A DNA stretch of 14,937 nucleotides from Desulfobacterales bacterium (GTDB lineage Bacteria; Desulfobacterota; Desulfobacteria; Desulfobacterales; Desulfosalsimonadaceae), in contig JAGTVF010000343.1 in assembly GCA_018224315.1 (NCBI GenBank), forward strand, positions 1 through 14,937, given 5' to 3'. A model generated the notes under the pieces. The model had not been told where the DNA came from. It saw nothing but the letters and a program-made list of their open reading frames with translations, and did no database searches. Made by a program: the position numbers and the translations under genes. Below, one piece after another: positions 1 to 7,614 of the stretch (its first letter is position 1; each line of letters opens with the position of its first letter).

Positions 1-616
1 CCCGTGGGATGATGAGATCCACATGCGCGTCCTGGCTTAACAGGGCATTTACCGCCTCGCGCTCGCGCACGGGAATAAGGCTGACCCCGGTTTCGGGCAG
101 GCCGGATTCAGAAAGGCCAGCAGCCACGGTTTCGGCCAGGATCTGATTGGAGTGCAGGGACTCTGATCCGCCCCGCAGAATCACGGCGTTTCCGGACTTG
201 ATGCAGAGCCCGGCCGCATCAATGGTCACGTTGGGCCGGGATTCGTAGATAATGCCGATCACCCCTAAGGGAATGCGCATGCGGCTGACCGCCAGGCCGT
301 TTGGCCGGACCCAGGTGCCGTCCATGGAGCCCACCGGATCTTCCAGGGCAGCCACCTCCCGCAACCCGTCTGCCATGGCTAAAAGCACTTTGTCTGTGAT
401 GGTCAGCCGGTCGATCATGGCCGCAGACAATCCCTGGTTTCTGGCCGCGTCCACGTCTTTGGCGTTTTGGGCCTGAATTTCGGCTTTGTTTTCAAGGAGT
501 TTTTCGGCAATGCGGTTTAAGGCGCTGTTTTTCTCTTTGGATGAGCACCGGGCCAGTGCCCTGGCGGCCTGGCTGGCGGCCTTTGCCATTTGCGCCACTG
601 TGGTTTCGATATTCAT
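1..616 (-). CDS. proA: Gamma-glutamyl phosphate reductase, N-terminal part (cut by window edge)
   Basis: Second enzyme of proline synthesis: reduces gamma-glutamyl phosphate with NADPH to glutamate-5-semialdehyde in the cytosol. Only the first 205 residues are in the window; the family is usually about 415-420 long, so about half is missing, including the catalytic Cys region. The visible part is an aldehyde-dehydrogenase-type NADP-binding domain with the ProA hallmark PLGVIGIIYESRPNVT (residues 117-131) and the loop AVILRGGSES (144-153). I chose the ATG at 616 because AAAGGA lies about 8 nt upstream. An in-frame ATG at 649, 5 nt after the proB stop, would add 11 residues (MAEKQQKRTGA) and cannot be excluded. 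It directly follows proB, as expected since ProB makes its unstable substrate. Identity is very secure; only the exact start is uncertain. Confidence 0.95.
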   Translation of the reverse strand, partial: MNIETTVAQMAKAASQAARALARCSSKEKNSALNRIAEKLLENKAEIQAQNAKDVDAARNQGLSAAMIDRLTITDKVLLAMADGLREVAALEDPVGSMDGTWVRPNGLAVSRMRIPLGVIGIIYESRPNVTIDAAGLCIKSGNAVILRGGSESLHSNQILAETVAAGLSESGLPETGVSLIPVREREAVNALLSQDAHVDLIIPR

Positions 617-653
617 GGCACCCGTCCTTTTCTGCTGTTTTTCGGCCATTTTC

Positions 654-1787
654 TTACCCCAGAAGGGTCATGTTGTTTCTGTGGATGACCTCGTCATAGG
701 ATTTATGCCCCAGCTTCTCGCTGATCTGGCACGACTGGCAGCCCATGATCCGGCGGATCTCGCCTGCGCTGTAGTTGACCAGGCCCGCTGCCAGGTGCCG
801 GCCGTCGGGATCCACGATATGCACCGGCGAGCCCGCGCCGAAATCACCGGTCACATCCCGGATACCGCCGGAAAGCAGGCTTTTTCCCTTCTCCAGGATG
901 GCCCGGGCCGCGCCCTGGTCAATGAGGAGCTCGCCCCTGGGTTTTAAGGCAAACCCGATCCAGGATTTCCGGTTGGGAATCCGGCCGTGTGCGGGTGCAA
1001 AAAAGGTACCCCGCGCCTGGCCTTCAAAGAGCCGGATCAGCACTTCGTCTTCCCGGCCGTTTGCAATGACCATGGGAATGCCCGCCACCGTGACCTTGCG
1101 CGCAGCCCGGATTTTTGACAGCATCCCGCCGGTGCCCAGCACCCCGGGCAGGCCGCTTGCGGTTTTTTCAAGCTCCCGGGTAATTCGCCCCACCACCGGA
1201 ATCTGGCGGGCTTCGGGATCTGTTCGGGGATCGCCGGTGTACAGGCCGTCAATATCGGTGAGGTTGACCAGAATGTCGGCATTCATCATCAGGGCAATTA
1301 AGGCGGAAAGATTGTCATTGTCCCCGAACTTGATCTCCTCGACCACCACGGTGTCGTTTTCGTTGATAATGGGCACCACGTGCCAGGCCATGAGGGTGTG
1401 CAGAGTGTTTCGGGCGTTTAGATACCGCCGCCGGCTCACGGACAGATCATCGCTGGTCAGCAGGATCTGGGCCACCTGCCGGTTGTAGCGGGCAAACGCG
1501 TTTTCATAGCACAAAATCAGTCCGGCCTGGCCCACGGCCGCCATGGCCTGTCGCTTGGGAATTTCCTCGGGCCGGCGGTCCAGGCCGATTTTTTTCTGGC
1601 CCGAGGCCATGGCACCGGATGAGACCAGCAGGATTTCCAGGCCGTTTCGGGTCAAATGGCAGATCTGGCGGCTGAGGCTGGCAATCACATTGGTGTTTAG
1701 CCCGTCATCTGCGGTCAGCACCCCGCTTCCCACCTTGACCACCACGCGCCGGGCCTGATCAAAACTGGTTTTGCGGTCAATTTCCAT
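654..1787 (-). CDS. proB: Glutamate 5-kinase with C-terminal PUA domain
   Basis: Phosphorylates glutamate with ATP in the first, normally proline-inhibited, step of proline synthesis. The protein is 377 residues (E. coli ProB is 367). The amino-acid-kinase domain covers roughly residues 12-260, with KVGSGVL (18-24), SSGAMASG (56-63), NENDTVVVEEIKFGDNDNLSA (142-162, the substrate/Mg loop), LTDIDGLYTGDP (176-187) and GTGGMLSKIRAA (218-229). A PUA domain follows (about 280-350), ending in YDEVIHRNNM. I chose the ATG at 1787, which overlaps the end of obgE by 11 nt and has GGAA about 9 nt upstream. A TTG at 1811 would add eight residues but has no ribosome site. The gene lies between obgE and proA and is probably cotranscribed from the rplU promoter. 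A CxxC (MGCQSCQI) near the C-terminus, where other ProBs I recall have no such pair, is a small oddity. Confidence 0.96.
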   Translation of the reverse strand: MEIDRKTSFDQARRVVVKVGSGVLTADDGLNTNVIASLSRQICHLTRNGLEILLVSSGAMASGQKKIGLDRRPEEIPKRQAMAAVGQAGLILCYENAFARYNRQVAQILLTSDDLSVSRRRYLNARNTLHTLMAWHVVPIINENDTVVVEEIKFGDNDNLSALIALMMNADILVNLTDIDGLYTGDPRTDPEARQIPVVGRITRELEKTASGLPGVLGTGGMLSKIRAARKVTVAGIPMVIANGREDEVLIRLFEGQARGTFFAPAHGRIPNRKSWIGFALKPRGELLIDQGAARAILEKGKSLLSGGIRDVTGDFGAGSPVHIVDPDGRHLAAGLVNYSAGEIRRIMGCQSCQISEKLGHKSYDEVIHRNNMTLLG

Positions 1788-2790
1788 TGGTGTGTTTTCC
1801 GGAGTTGACAATCTCGTTTAGCTTATTGACCAGTTGGGCAACGCCTTTGCCCGTGGCTGCGGAAATTTTGATCACCGGCAGATTCCCGGCAGCCCGAATA
1901 AAAACTTCAGCCCGGGTTTTGCTGTCGGGCAGATCCATCTTGTTTAGCACCACCACCTGGTTTTTTTGCGCCAGCTCCGGATTGAATCCCGCCAGTTCGC
2001 TGTTGATGGCCTTATATCCGGAAAGGGGATCATCTGTGTCAATCTCTGAGGCATCCACCAGGTGCAGCAGCACCCGGGTGCGCTCAACATGCCGCAAAAA
2101 CCGCGTGCCCAGACCTGCTCCCTGGTGGGCACCCTGGATTAACCCCGGGATGTCAGCCACCACAAAAGGCTCGCCTGTATCCGGGCTCACCACGCCGAGC
2201 ACCGGGTTGATGGTGGTGAAAGGGTAATCGGCAACCTTTGGCCGCGCAGAAGATATCCGGCTGATCAAAGTGGATTTGCCGGCATTGGGAAAACCGATAA
2301 TGCCGATGTCGGCAAGGAGCTTGAGATCCAGCTTAAGGGTGCGGGTTTCGCCCGGCTCGCCCGGCTGGGCATGCCTGGGAGCGCGGTTGGTGGAGGTGGC
2401 AAAGCGCCGGTTGCCCCGGCCGCCCCGGCCGCCTTTGGCAACCACAACCGTTTCCCCGGGTATGACGCAGTCATTAATGATTTCATCGGTTTGCCGATCC
2501 CGGACCACGGTGCCGGGCGGCACTTCAATGATTAAATCCTGGCCGTTTTTTCCGGTTTTTTGGCTTCCCTGGCCGTGGCCGCCGCTGGCTGCCTGAAACT
2601 GGCGTTTGAAACGGAACTGGTGGAGGGTTCGCAGACGATGCGATGTGCGGATTGATACATTGCCGCCGTGGCCGCCGTCTCCGCCGTCCGGGCCGCCTTT
2701 GGGAATGTATTTCTCCCGCCTGAAGCTCACGCATCCCCGGCCCCCGTGGCCGGCGGCCACGTCAATTACAACTTCATCGATGAATTTCAC
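1777..2790 (-). CDS. obgE: Obg/CgtA family ribosome-assembly GTPase
   Basis: Essential GTPase that binds the 50S subunit, acts in late ribosome assembly and is linked to the stringent response. The 337 residues match the usual length of the core protein. The glycine-rich Obg fold covers residues 1-158 ([20 protein letters not shown], 14-33). The G domain follows: G1 GFPNAGKST (166-174), G2 YPFTT (189-193), G3 DIPG (213-216), G4 NKMD (283-286) and G5 SAATGKG (310-316). There is no long acidic C-terminal extension of the E. coli kind. The start is GTG, fixed by the family-typical MKFIDE opening; GTGA overlaps the rpmA stop codon by 4 nt, so translation is probably coupled to L27. The rplU-rpmA-obgE order is widely conserved, and proBA follows directly. 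Confidence 0.97.
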   Translation of the reverse strand: MKFIDEVVIDVAAGHGGRGCVSFRREKYIPKGGPDGGDGGHGGNVSIRTSHRLRTLHQFRFKRQFQAASGGHGQGSQKTGKNGQDLIIEVPPGTVVRDRQTDEIINDCVIPGETVVVAKGGRGGRGNRRFATSTNRAPRHAQPGEPGETRTLKLDLKLLADIGIIGFPNAGKSTLISRISSARPKVADYPFTTINPVLGVVSPDTGEPFVVADIPGLIQGAHQGAGLGTRFLRHVERTRVLLHLVDASEIDTDDPLSGYKAINSELAGFNPELAQKNQVVVLNKMDLPDSKTRAEVFIRAAGNLPVIKISAATGKGVAQLVNKLNEIVNSGKHTNGN

Positions 2791-3041
2791 GCCGCATAAA
2801 CGCTGACTTTTTTCCGGGAGCGGCCGAGACGTTCATAACTCACCATTCCGTCGATCTTGGAAAACAGGGTATAGTCCTTTCCCATTCCGACGTTCTCACC
2901 GGGATGTATTTTGGTGCCGAGCTGCCGCACCAGGATGTTGCCGGCCCGGACTTTCTGTCCGCCGTAACGCTTGACTCCCCGGCGCTGTCCCTGGGAGTCC
3001 CTGCCGTTTTTAGAGCTTCCGCCCGCTTTTTTGTGTGCCAT
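2787..3041 (-). CDS. rpmA: 50S ribosomal protein L27 (bL27)
   Basis: 84-residue basic ribosomal protein located near the peptidyl-transferase centre. The opening [20 protein letters not shown] and the block [20 protein letters not shown] (residues 33-52) are diagnostic. The protein starts directly with MAHKK, so it has the form without the N-terminal leader that Firmicutes cleave off. The ATG at 3041 has GAGG about 9 nt upstream (and GGA closer). It lies 43 nt after rplU in the same operon, and its stop overlaps the obgE GTG start by 4 nt. Confidence 0.98.
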   Translation of the reverse strand: MAHKKAGGSSKNGRDSQGQRRGVKRYGGQKVRAGNILVRQLGTKIHPGENVGMGKDYTLFSKIDGMVSYERLGRSRKKVSVYAA

Positions 3042-3084
3042 TTTCCGTATACCTCATATAAAAAATTTGGATCAGCAAAAATTG

Positions 3085-3399
3085 TTACGCACCCGCGATA
3101 TCATCGATCTGAACGGCCGTATAGGACTGGCGATGGCCTTTTTTCAGGCGGTAGCGCTTGCGGCGCTTGTATTTGAACACCAGAATTTTCTTGGAGCGCG
3201 CCTGTTCCACAATGCGGGCCTGCACCGCAGCGTTTTCCAGCACCGGCTGACCCAAGGATACCGCATCACCGTCTGACAACATCAAGACCCTGTCAAAGGT
3301 CACACTGTCGCCCACATCCCCGGCGATCTTCTCGATGCGCAACACATCGCCTTTTGTTACTTTATATTGCTTGCCCCCTGTGGCAACAACTGCATACAT
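3085..3399 (-). CDS. rplU: 50S ribosomal protein L21 (bL21)
   Basis: 104-residue 23S-rRNA-binding protein, the full family length. It opens MYAVVATGGKQYKV and carries the basic motif FKYKRRKRYRLKKGHRQ (residues 75-91), the classical L21 signature. The ATG at 3399 has a strong GGGAGG about 8 nt upstream. It is the first gene of the rplU-rpmA-obgE-proB-proA run, with a promoter ending about 40 nt upstream of the start. Confidence 0.98.
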   Translation of the reverse strand: MYAVVATGGKQYKVTKGDVLRIEKIAGDVGDSVTFDRVLMLSDGDAVSLGQPVLENAAVQARIVEQARSKKILVFKYKRRKRYRLKKGHRQSYTAVQIDDIAGA

Positions 3400-3440
3400 G
3401 GCTAAAACCTCCCAGAAACTCGTATTTTCAAAATTTACCT

Positions 3441-3468
3441 ACTATACCCGATTTTATTTCTTTGTCAA
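3441..3468 (-). promoter_or_regulatory. Sigma70-type promoter for rplU-rpmA-obgE-proB-proA
   Basis: On the minus strand a perfect -35 box TTGACA (3468-3463) is followed after 16 nt by TATAGT (3446-3441), five of six matches to the -10 consensus. Transcription would start near 3434, giving a leader of about 35 nt before the rplU ribosome site. This leader is too short for a large riboswitch or a ribosomal-protein autoregulatory fold. Inferred from sequence only. Confidence 0.8.
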
Positions 3469-3527
3469 CAAAATTTGATGCTGCCCTCTATAACCTCACT
3501 GGGTGCATTAAATTGCAACAGACACGT

Positions 3528-3567
3528 AAAAGGGGTTCACCCATCGGGCTGAAGATGAGTGAACCCC
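3528..3567 (-). terminator. Rho-independent terminator after dsrP
   Basis: Read on the minus strand, GGGGTTCAC-T-CATC pairs with GATG-G-GTGAACCCC around an 8-nt loop (TTCAGCCC), followed by TTTT. The arms are 3567-3554 and 3545-3532. The single imperfect position is a G-U wobble in minus-strand RNA but a C-A mismatch in plus-strand RNA, so the hairpin suits minus-strand transcription. It begins 35 nt after the dsrP stop and separates the dsr operon from the rplU promoter. The U-run is short (four). Confidence 0.8.
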
Positions 3568-3601
3568 GGAAAAAACGCCTTGTTAAAAACAGCGGCCCGG
3601 G

Positions 3602-4765
3602 CTATCCCTGGCCGGCCACTTCCTTTTTGACCCCGGTGACCACCTTGTACAAAAGGGTCAGCACCAGAAATCCAAGGGCATAAACGCCGATGGTGATGAC
3701 AATCTCGGGAATCGACGGAATGTATTCGTTAACCTCGTGTAAGGGGTTGGGCACAAACCCGCCGGAGATCATTCCCAGTCCCTTGTCAATCCAGGTACCC
3801 ACAAACACAAACGCGCAGGAAAAAATCAATGTTGTTTCATTTTGCCGGGCAGCCGGAATGATCAAAAAAATCACCGCCAGCACCATCAGGGCCATGGAAC
3901 TCCACATCCAGGGAACCAGGGCGTCATGGCCGTGGAGACCGAAAAACAGGTACTGCAGATGGCTCATATGCTCCGGGATCTGGCTGTAGACGGCCACAAA
4001 CACTTCGCAGAGAAAGAAAAACAGGTTGGCCAGCACGGCATAGGCCACGATCTTGGCCAGGGTCTGCCGGGCCCGCGTGCCGGCGTCAAACCCGGTAAAC
4101 CGCCGGATGATAAAGCTCAGCAGAATCAAAAACGCCGGGCCCGCGGCAAAGGCCGAAGCCAGAAAGCGGGGGGCCAGCACAGCGGTCAGCCAGAAACCCC
4201 GTCCGGGAAGGCCGCAATAGAGAAATGCGGTTACCGTGTGAATGCTCACCGCCCAGGGGATGGACAGATAGATCAGGGGCTTGATCCATTTTTCCGGGGC
4301 CGTATTGTTTCGCTCCGCATCCAGCACGTTCCAGCCGATGACGATGTTTAAAAACAAATACCCGTTTAAGACGATCATGTCCCAAAACAGCATGGAGTTG
4401 GGCGTTGGATAAAAGATCACGTTTAACAGCCGCATGGGCTGGCCCAGGTCCACAATGATAAACAGCATGCACATGAGCACCGAGGCCACGGCCAGAAACT
4501 CGCCGAGCACCGTGATCTTGCCGAAGGTCTTGTAATCGTGCAGGTAGTAGGGCAGCACCAGCATCACCGCCGAAGCGGCCACCCCGACCAGAAAGGTGAA
4601 CTGGGCGATGTAAAACCCCCAGGTTACATCCCGGCTCATACCCGTAATGCCAAGGCCGAACTCGAGCTGGCGAAGGTAAACAACAAATCCGACGGCAAAC
4701 ACCACCGCCAGGGCCAGCAGCCACATCCAGTAGGTCTTGCTTCCTTTAAGCGCTTTTTCTAGCAT
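3602..4765 (-). CDS. dsrP: DsrP, NrfD/PsrC-family quinone-interacting membrane subunit of DsrMKJOP
   Basis: Integral membrane subunit of the Dsr respiratory complex, thought to exchange electrons between menaquinone and DsrO/DsrJ. The 387-residue protein is strongly hydrophobic with about ten membrane helices (for example near residues 13-31, 50-72, 86-106 and 127-148). The block DLGQPMRLLNVIFYPTPNS (106-124) is typical of the NrfD/PsrC family. It has no N-terminal signal peptide, as normal for this family. The ATG at 4765 is preceded by GAGG about 5 nt upstream. It is the last gene of the operon, 15 nt after dsrO, and the terminator follows. Family membership is clear; the name DsrP rests on gene order. 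Confidence 0.95.
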   Translation of the reverse strand: MLEKALKGSKTYWMWLLALAVVFAVGFVVYLRQLEFGLGITGMSRDVTWGFYIAQFTFLVGVAASAVMLVLPYYLHDYKTFGKITVLGEFLAVASVLMCMLFIIVDLGQPMRLLNVIFYPTPNSMLFWDMIVLNGYLFLNIVIGWNVLDAERNNTAPEKWIKPLIYLSIPWAVSIHTVTAFLYCGLPGRGFWLTAVLAPRFLASAFAAGPAFLILLSFIIRRFTGFDAGTRARQTLAKIVAYAVLANLFFFLCEVFVAVYSQIPEHMSHLQYLFFGLHGHDALVPWMWSSMALMVLAVIFLIIPAARQNETTLIFSCAFVFVGTWIDKGLGMISGGFVPNPLHEVNEYIPSIPEIVITIGVYALGFLVLTLLYKVVTGVKKEVAGQG

Positions 4766-4780
4766 AGCTCCCTCATACGA

Positions 4781-5593
4781 TCAAACGATATAGAACACCG
4801 AGGGGAAGGTCCCCAGGTTCGGTTTCCGCCGGATGGCATACTCGTCTGCCAGCAATTTGCGAATATCAGAGTCCGGATCATTGAGATCCCCGAAGGTCAG
4901 CGCTCCCCCGGATGCCTCAACACAGGCCGGCATCTTGCCCACAGCCAGGCGTTCAGCGCAGAAATTGCATTTTTCCACCACCCCTTTCATGCGGGTGGGA
5001 AACTCGGGATTTTCATCTTCGATAGCCGGCCGGGGATCCCGGAAGTTAAAGCTGCGGGCGCCAAACGGGCAGGCGGCCATGCAGAACCGGCAGCCGATGC
5101 ACCGGTGGAAATCCATGAGCACAATGCCATCTTTTTCCCGCTTAAACGTGGCCCTGGTCGGACAGGCCCGCACACACGGCGGGTTGTCGCAATGGTTGCA
5201 TAGCACCGGAACCGGTGCGTTCTCCAGCCTGTCGGATAGAAATTCAGCTTCCTGGCCCGGAAAGGCATGCTTGAACTCGGTGTCCCAGATCCACTTGATC
5301 TCGTGGTTCTTGTTGCCGAATTTACCGATATGATCCGGCACGTTGTGGATGCTGTGGCAGGCTTCTTCCATTTTCCGGCAGGTGCGCGCGTCAAGGCCGC
5401 GGGTGTCGATCACCATTCCCCAGCGCCGGGCGTGTTTGGCGTCTGGCCGGTCAACAAACACGGGCTTGGTTTCAGCAGCCGGACCTGCAGCTTCCGACGG
5501 CCCTGGCGCAAGGCCGATGAGCATGGAACCGGCACCGACTCCCAGTATGGAAAATCCTGCGGTTTTTAGAAAGCGTCTTCTGCTGTTTTCCAT
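4781..5593 (-). CDS. dsrO: DsrO, Tat-exported periplasmic iron-sulfur subunit of DsrMKJOP
   Basis: Periplasmic ferredoxin-like subunit that should carry electrons between DsrJ and DsrP. The 270-residue protein starts with a twin-arginine signal (SRRRFLK, residues 4-10, then a hydrophobic stretch to about 28). Cysteine groups seen: C132, C135, C140, C144; C165, C168, C171, C175; and C209, C212, C224, where the expected fourth Cys is Ser228. The region that forms the first cluster in NrfC-type proteins keeps only C72 and C79. The C-terminus RRKPNLGTFPSVFYIV is, from memory, shared by DsrO proteins. I chose the ATG at 5593, inside a TAATG overlap with the dsrJ stop, with GGAGGA about 10 nt upstream. 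A longer reading from 5632 would put 13 residues before the Tat motif and is unlikely. Confidence 0.95.
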   Translation of the reverse strand: MENSRRRFLKTAGFSILGVGAGSMLIGLAPGPSEAAGPAAETKPVFVDRPDAKHARRWGMVIDTRGLDARTCRKMEEACHSIHNVPDHIGKFGNKNHEIKWIWDTEFKHAFPGQEAEFLSDRLENAPVPVLCNHCDNPPCVRACPTRATFKREKDGIVLMDFHRCIGCRFCMAACPFGARSFNFRDPRPAIEDENPEFPTRMKGVVEKCNFCAERLAVGKMPACVEASGGALTFGDLNDPDSDIRKLLADEYAIRRKPNLGTFPSVFYIV

Positions 5594-5991
5594 TACTCTG
5601 TCTCCTCCGGATATGTATGACAATCCCAGCAATAAGGATCCACCGAGGTGTAATTATGGCAGCTGTCGCAAAACTTTTCCTTGTTGGAGTGGCAGTCCAT
5701 GCAGGTATTGGAAAGGCTGGCTTCGTACTCCTTGCCGTTTTCGGCCTTGTAAATCCGCTTGCCGTCCCGGGTAACCATATCCCGCCACTGATCGAGAATC
5801 TGCATATGCTCGGTGCGCATATAATCGGTTTCCGCAACACAGGTTTCCGCTTGTTTGGCTTTATCGGTCAATTCGGGCTCCGGAGCCGTAGCAGCGTCGG
5901 CAGCGCCGAAAATCAGGTTGAACCAGAAGGGAAACAGCAGCACCACAAAAAAGATGATCAAGCCCGCGATGATCTTGTTCTTATCATTCAT
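5593..5991 (-). CDS. dsrJ: DsrJ, membrane-anchored triheme cytochrome c of DsrMKJOP
   Basis: Periplasmic cytochrome subunit, 132 residues. One N-terminal hydrophobic segment (about 7-28) serves as uncleaved anchor or signal. Three CxxCH heme c sites are visible: CMDCH (97-101), CDSCH (108-112) and CWDCH (121-125). Cys51, in ETCVAETDYMR, lies outside any heme motif. In characterised DsrJ an upstream cysteine is the axial ligand of an unusual His/Cys heme, and Cys51 is the only candidate here; this assignment is inference. The ATG at 5991 overlaps the end of dsrK by 8 nt, and its stop shares one base with the dsrO ATG, so translation is tightly coupled. Three hemes in a protein this small, between dsrK and dsrO, leave little doubt. 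Confidence 0.96.
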   Translation of the reverse strand: MNDKNKIIAGLIIFFVVLLFPFWFNLIFGAADAATAPEPELTDKAKQAETCVAETDYMRTEHMQILDQWRDMVTRDGKRIYKAENGKEYEASLSNTCMDCHSNKEKFCDSCHNYTSVDPYCWDCHTYPEETE

Positions 5992-7612
5992 CGGCGTCTT
6001 CCTCCGTTTCTTCGTTCAGGGGTTCGAAGCGCAGGTCCATGGTCCGCTCGATCTCCCCGTCCATCACCAGCGCATTGCCCACCAGCTCATGAATGCCGGT
6101 CACGCCGACACCGGGCACCCAGTAATCCATCAAAGGCGGCAGGGCGGCGCGGTCAATGGCGCAGATGCAGGAAAGCATATTGACTCCGAAAGTGTCATGT
6201 ACGTGTTTGACCGCATTGGCCCGGGGAAGCCCGCCGAGCAGCCGCAGTTCCATAATCTCTTCGGTGTTTAATCCCGAACCGCTGCCGCAGCAAAACGTCT
6301 GTTCCCGGATGGTGTTTTCCGGCATTTCGTAAAAATGGTTGCAGACGCCGTTGAGCACGTACCGCGGTTCATCGAGCAGGCCCATTGCGCGGGAGGGGTT
6401 GCAGGAATCGTGAAATGTGACCACGTGTTTGTCGTTTCTGGATGGATCGAGTTTTAGCTTGTTGTTGCGAAGCAGGTCGGCAGTAAACTCGGTTATGTGA
6501 ACCATCCGGGTGGAAGCCGCGTTTTCAAACACCGTTCCGGTGATCGGGGATTTGGGCACCTCGCCGAAATCCGCAGGCCCGTTCATGGTGTCCATGTACT
6601 GGTTGATCACCCGCCACATATGGCCGCACTCGCCGCCTAGGATCCATTTGACCCCGAGCCTTCTGGCTTCAGCGTACATCTTGGCGTTTAACCGTTTCAT
6701 CACTTCTGAAGAGGTAAACAGACCGAAATTGCCGCCCTCGGAGGCATAGGTGGACAGGGTGTAGTCCAGGCCAAGGTGTTCAAACAGAAGCAGGTATCCC
6801 ATGAAAGTATAGGTGCCCGGATCGGCAAAAACGTCGCCGGAGGGGACAATAAAGAGAATCTCGGCGCCCTTGCGATTAAACGAGGGATTGATGCGCACAC
6901 CGGTGATTTCTTCAATATCGTCACAGAAAAAATCCACCATGTCCTTAAAGGCGTGGGGCTGAATTCCCAGGTGGTTGCCGGTACGAAAGCAGTTGGCAAC
7001 CGGCTCCAGGACCCAGTTGATGTTGAGTCCCAGAAGCGACAAAAGTTCCCGGCCCATCATGGTTACTTCCGCGGTGTCAATGCCGTAGGGGCAGTACACC
7101 GAGCATCGCCGGCATTCCGTGCACTGATAAAAATAGGAAAACCACTCCTTTAATACCTGCTTTGTCAGGGGCCGGCCACCGTTGATCTTTTTTAAAATCT
7201 TTCCGGCAGTGGTAAAGTCATTGCGGTACACGGAGCGAAGCAGTTCCGCCCGGAGCACCGGCATATTTTTGGGATCGCCGGTACCAATGAAAAAATGGCA
7301 TTTGTCCGCACACGCCCCGCACCGGACACAGACATCCATGAAAATTTTCAGGGAGCGGTACTTTTCCAGCCGGTCCTTGAATCCCTCGTGGATGATTTCC
7401 TTCCAGTTGTCCGGAATGGGCCATTCCTCGTCTGCCGGCGACCACTCATCCTGGGTGGTGGCGGGCAGGTCCAGATAATTCAGATTCTTTTTCTTGGTGG
7501 GATAGCAGAACCGACCTTCGGAAAGATCAGGCGGAATCTCTTCCCACGGCTCATCTGGCAGGCTGTGATCAATATTTTGAAACAGTTTTTCGGGTTTCGG
7601 CGTCTCTGCCAT
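5984..7612 (-). CDS. dsrK: DsrK, HdrD-like cytoplasmic iron-sulfur subunit of DsrMKJOP
   Basis: Cytoplasmic subunit related to heterodisulfide reductase HdrD. It is believed to reduce the trisulfide form of DsrC using electrons from DsrM. The 542-residue protein has two [4Fe-4S] motifs: C95, C98, C101, C105 (CVRCGACADKC) and C164, C167, C170, C174 (CTECRRCSVYCP). Two CCG-type half domains follow: ECGH around C329 with HDSCNP (C404), and CCGSGSG (C441-C442) with SCIC (C482, C484). These cysteines can bind the noncubane [4Fe-4S] catalytic cluster. There is no signal peptide, fitting a cytoplasmic location. The ATG at 7612 has AAGGAG 5 nt upstream, only 2 nt after the dsrM stop. Family and operon position agree. 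Confidence 0.97.
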   Translation of the reverse strand: MAETPKPEKLFQNIDHSLPDEPWEEIPPDLSEGRFCYPTKKKNLNYLDLPATTQDEWSPADEEWPIPDNWKEIIHEGFKDRLEKYRSLKIFMDVCVRCGACADKCHFFIGTGDPKNMPVLRAELLRSVYRNDFTTAGKILKKINGGRPLTKQVLKEWFSYFYQCTECRRCSVYCPYGIDTAEVTMMGRELLSLLGLNINWVLEPVANCFRTGNHLGIQPHAFKDMVDFFCDDIEEITGVRINPSFNRKGAEILFIVPSGDVFADPGTYTFMGYLLLFEHLGLDYTLSTYASEGGNFGLFTSSEVMKRLNAKMYAEARRLGVKWILGGECGHMWRVINQYMDTMNGPADFGEVPKSPITGTVFENAASTRMVHITEFTADLLRNNKLKLDPSRNDKHVVTFHDSCNPSRAMGLLDEPRYVLNGVCNHFYEMPENTIREQTFCCGSGSGLNTEEIMELRLLGGLPRANAVKHVHDTFGVNMLSCICAIDRAALPPLMDYWVPGVGVTGIHELVGNALVMDGEIERTMDLRFEPLNEETEEDADE

Positions 7613-7614
7613 AA

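Noticed and set aside
775..1488. 237-codon open frame opposite proB
   Set aside because: Arg/Pro/Ser-rich product typical of GC-rich antisense frames; the proB motifs are unmistakable.
3400..3440. Ribosomal-protein leader RNA or riboswitch ahead of rplU
   Set aside because: The leader from the predicted start is only about 35 nt and shows no stable fold.
3842..4351. 169-codon open frame opposite dsrP
   Set aside because: Antisense of a membrane protein, polar low-complexity product, no domain or ribosome site.
4086..4724. 212-codon open frame on the minus strand within dsrP in another frame
   Set aside because: It lies wholly inside the well-supported dsrP frame and resembles a shifted reading of it; no sign of a frameshifted gene.
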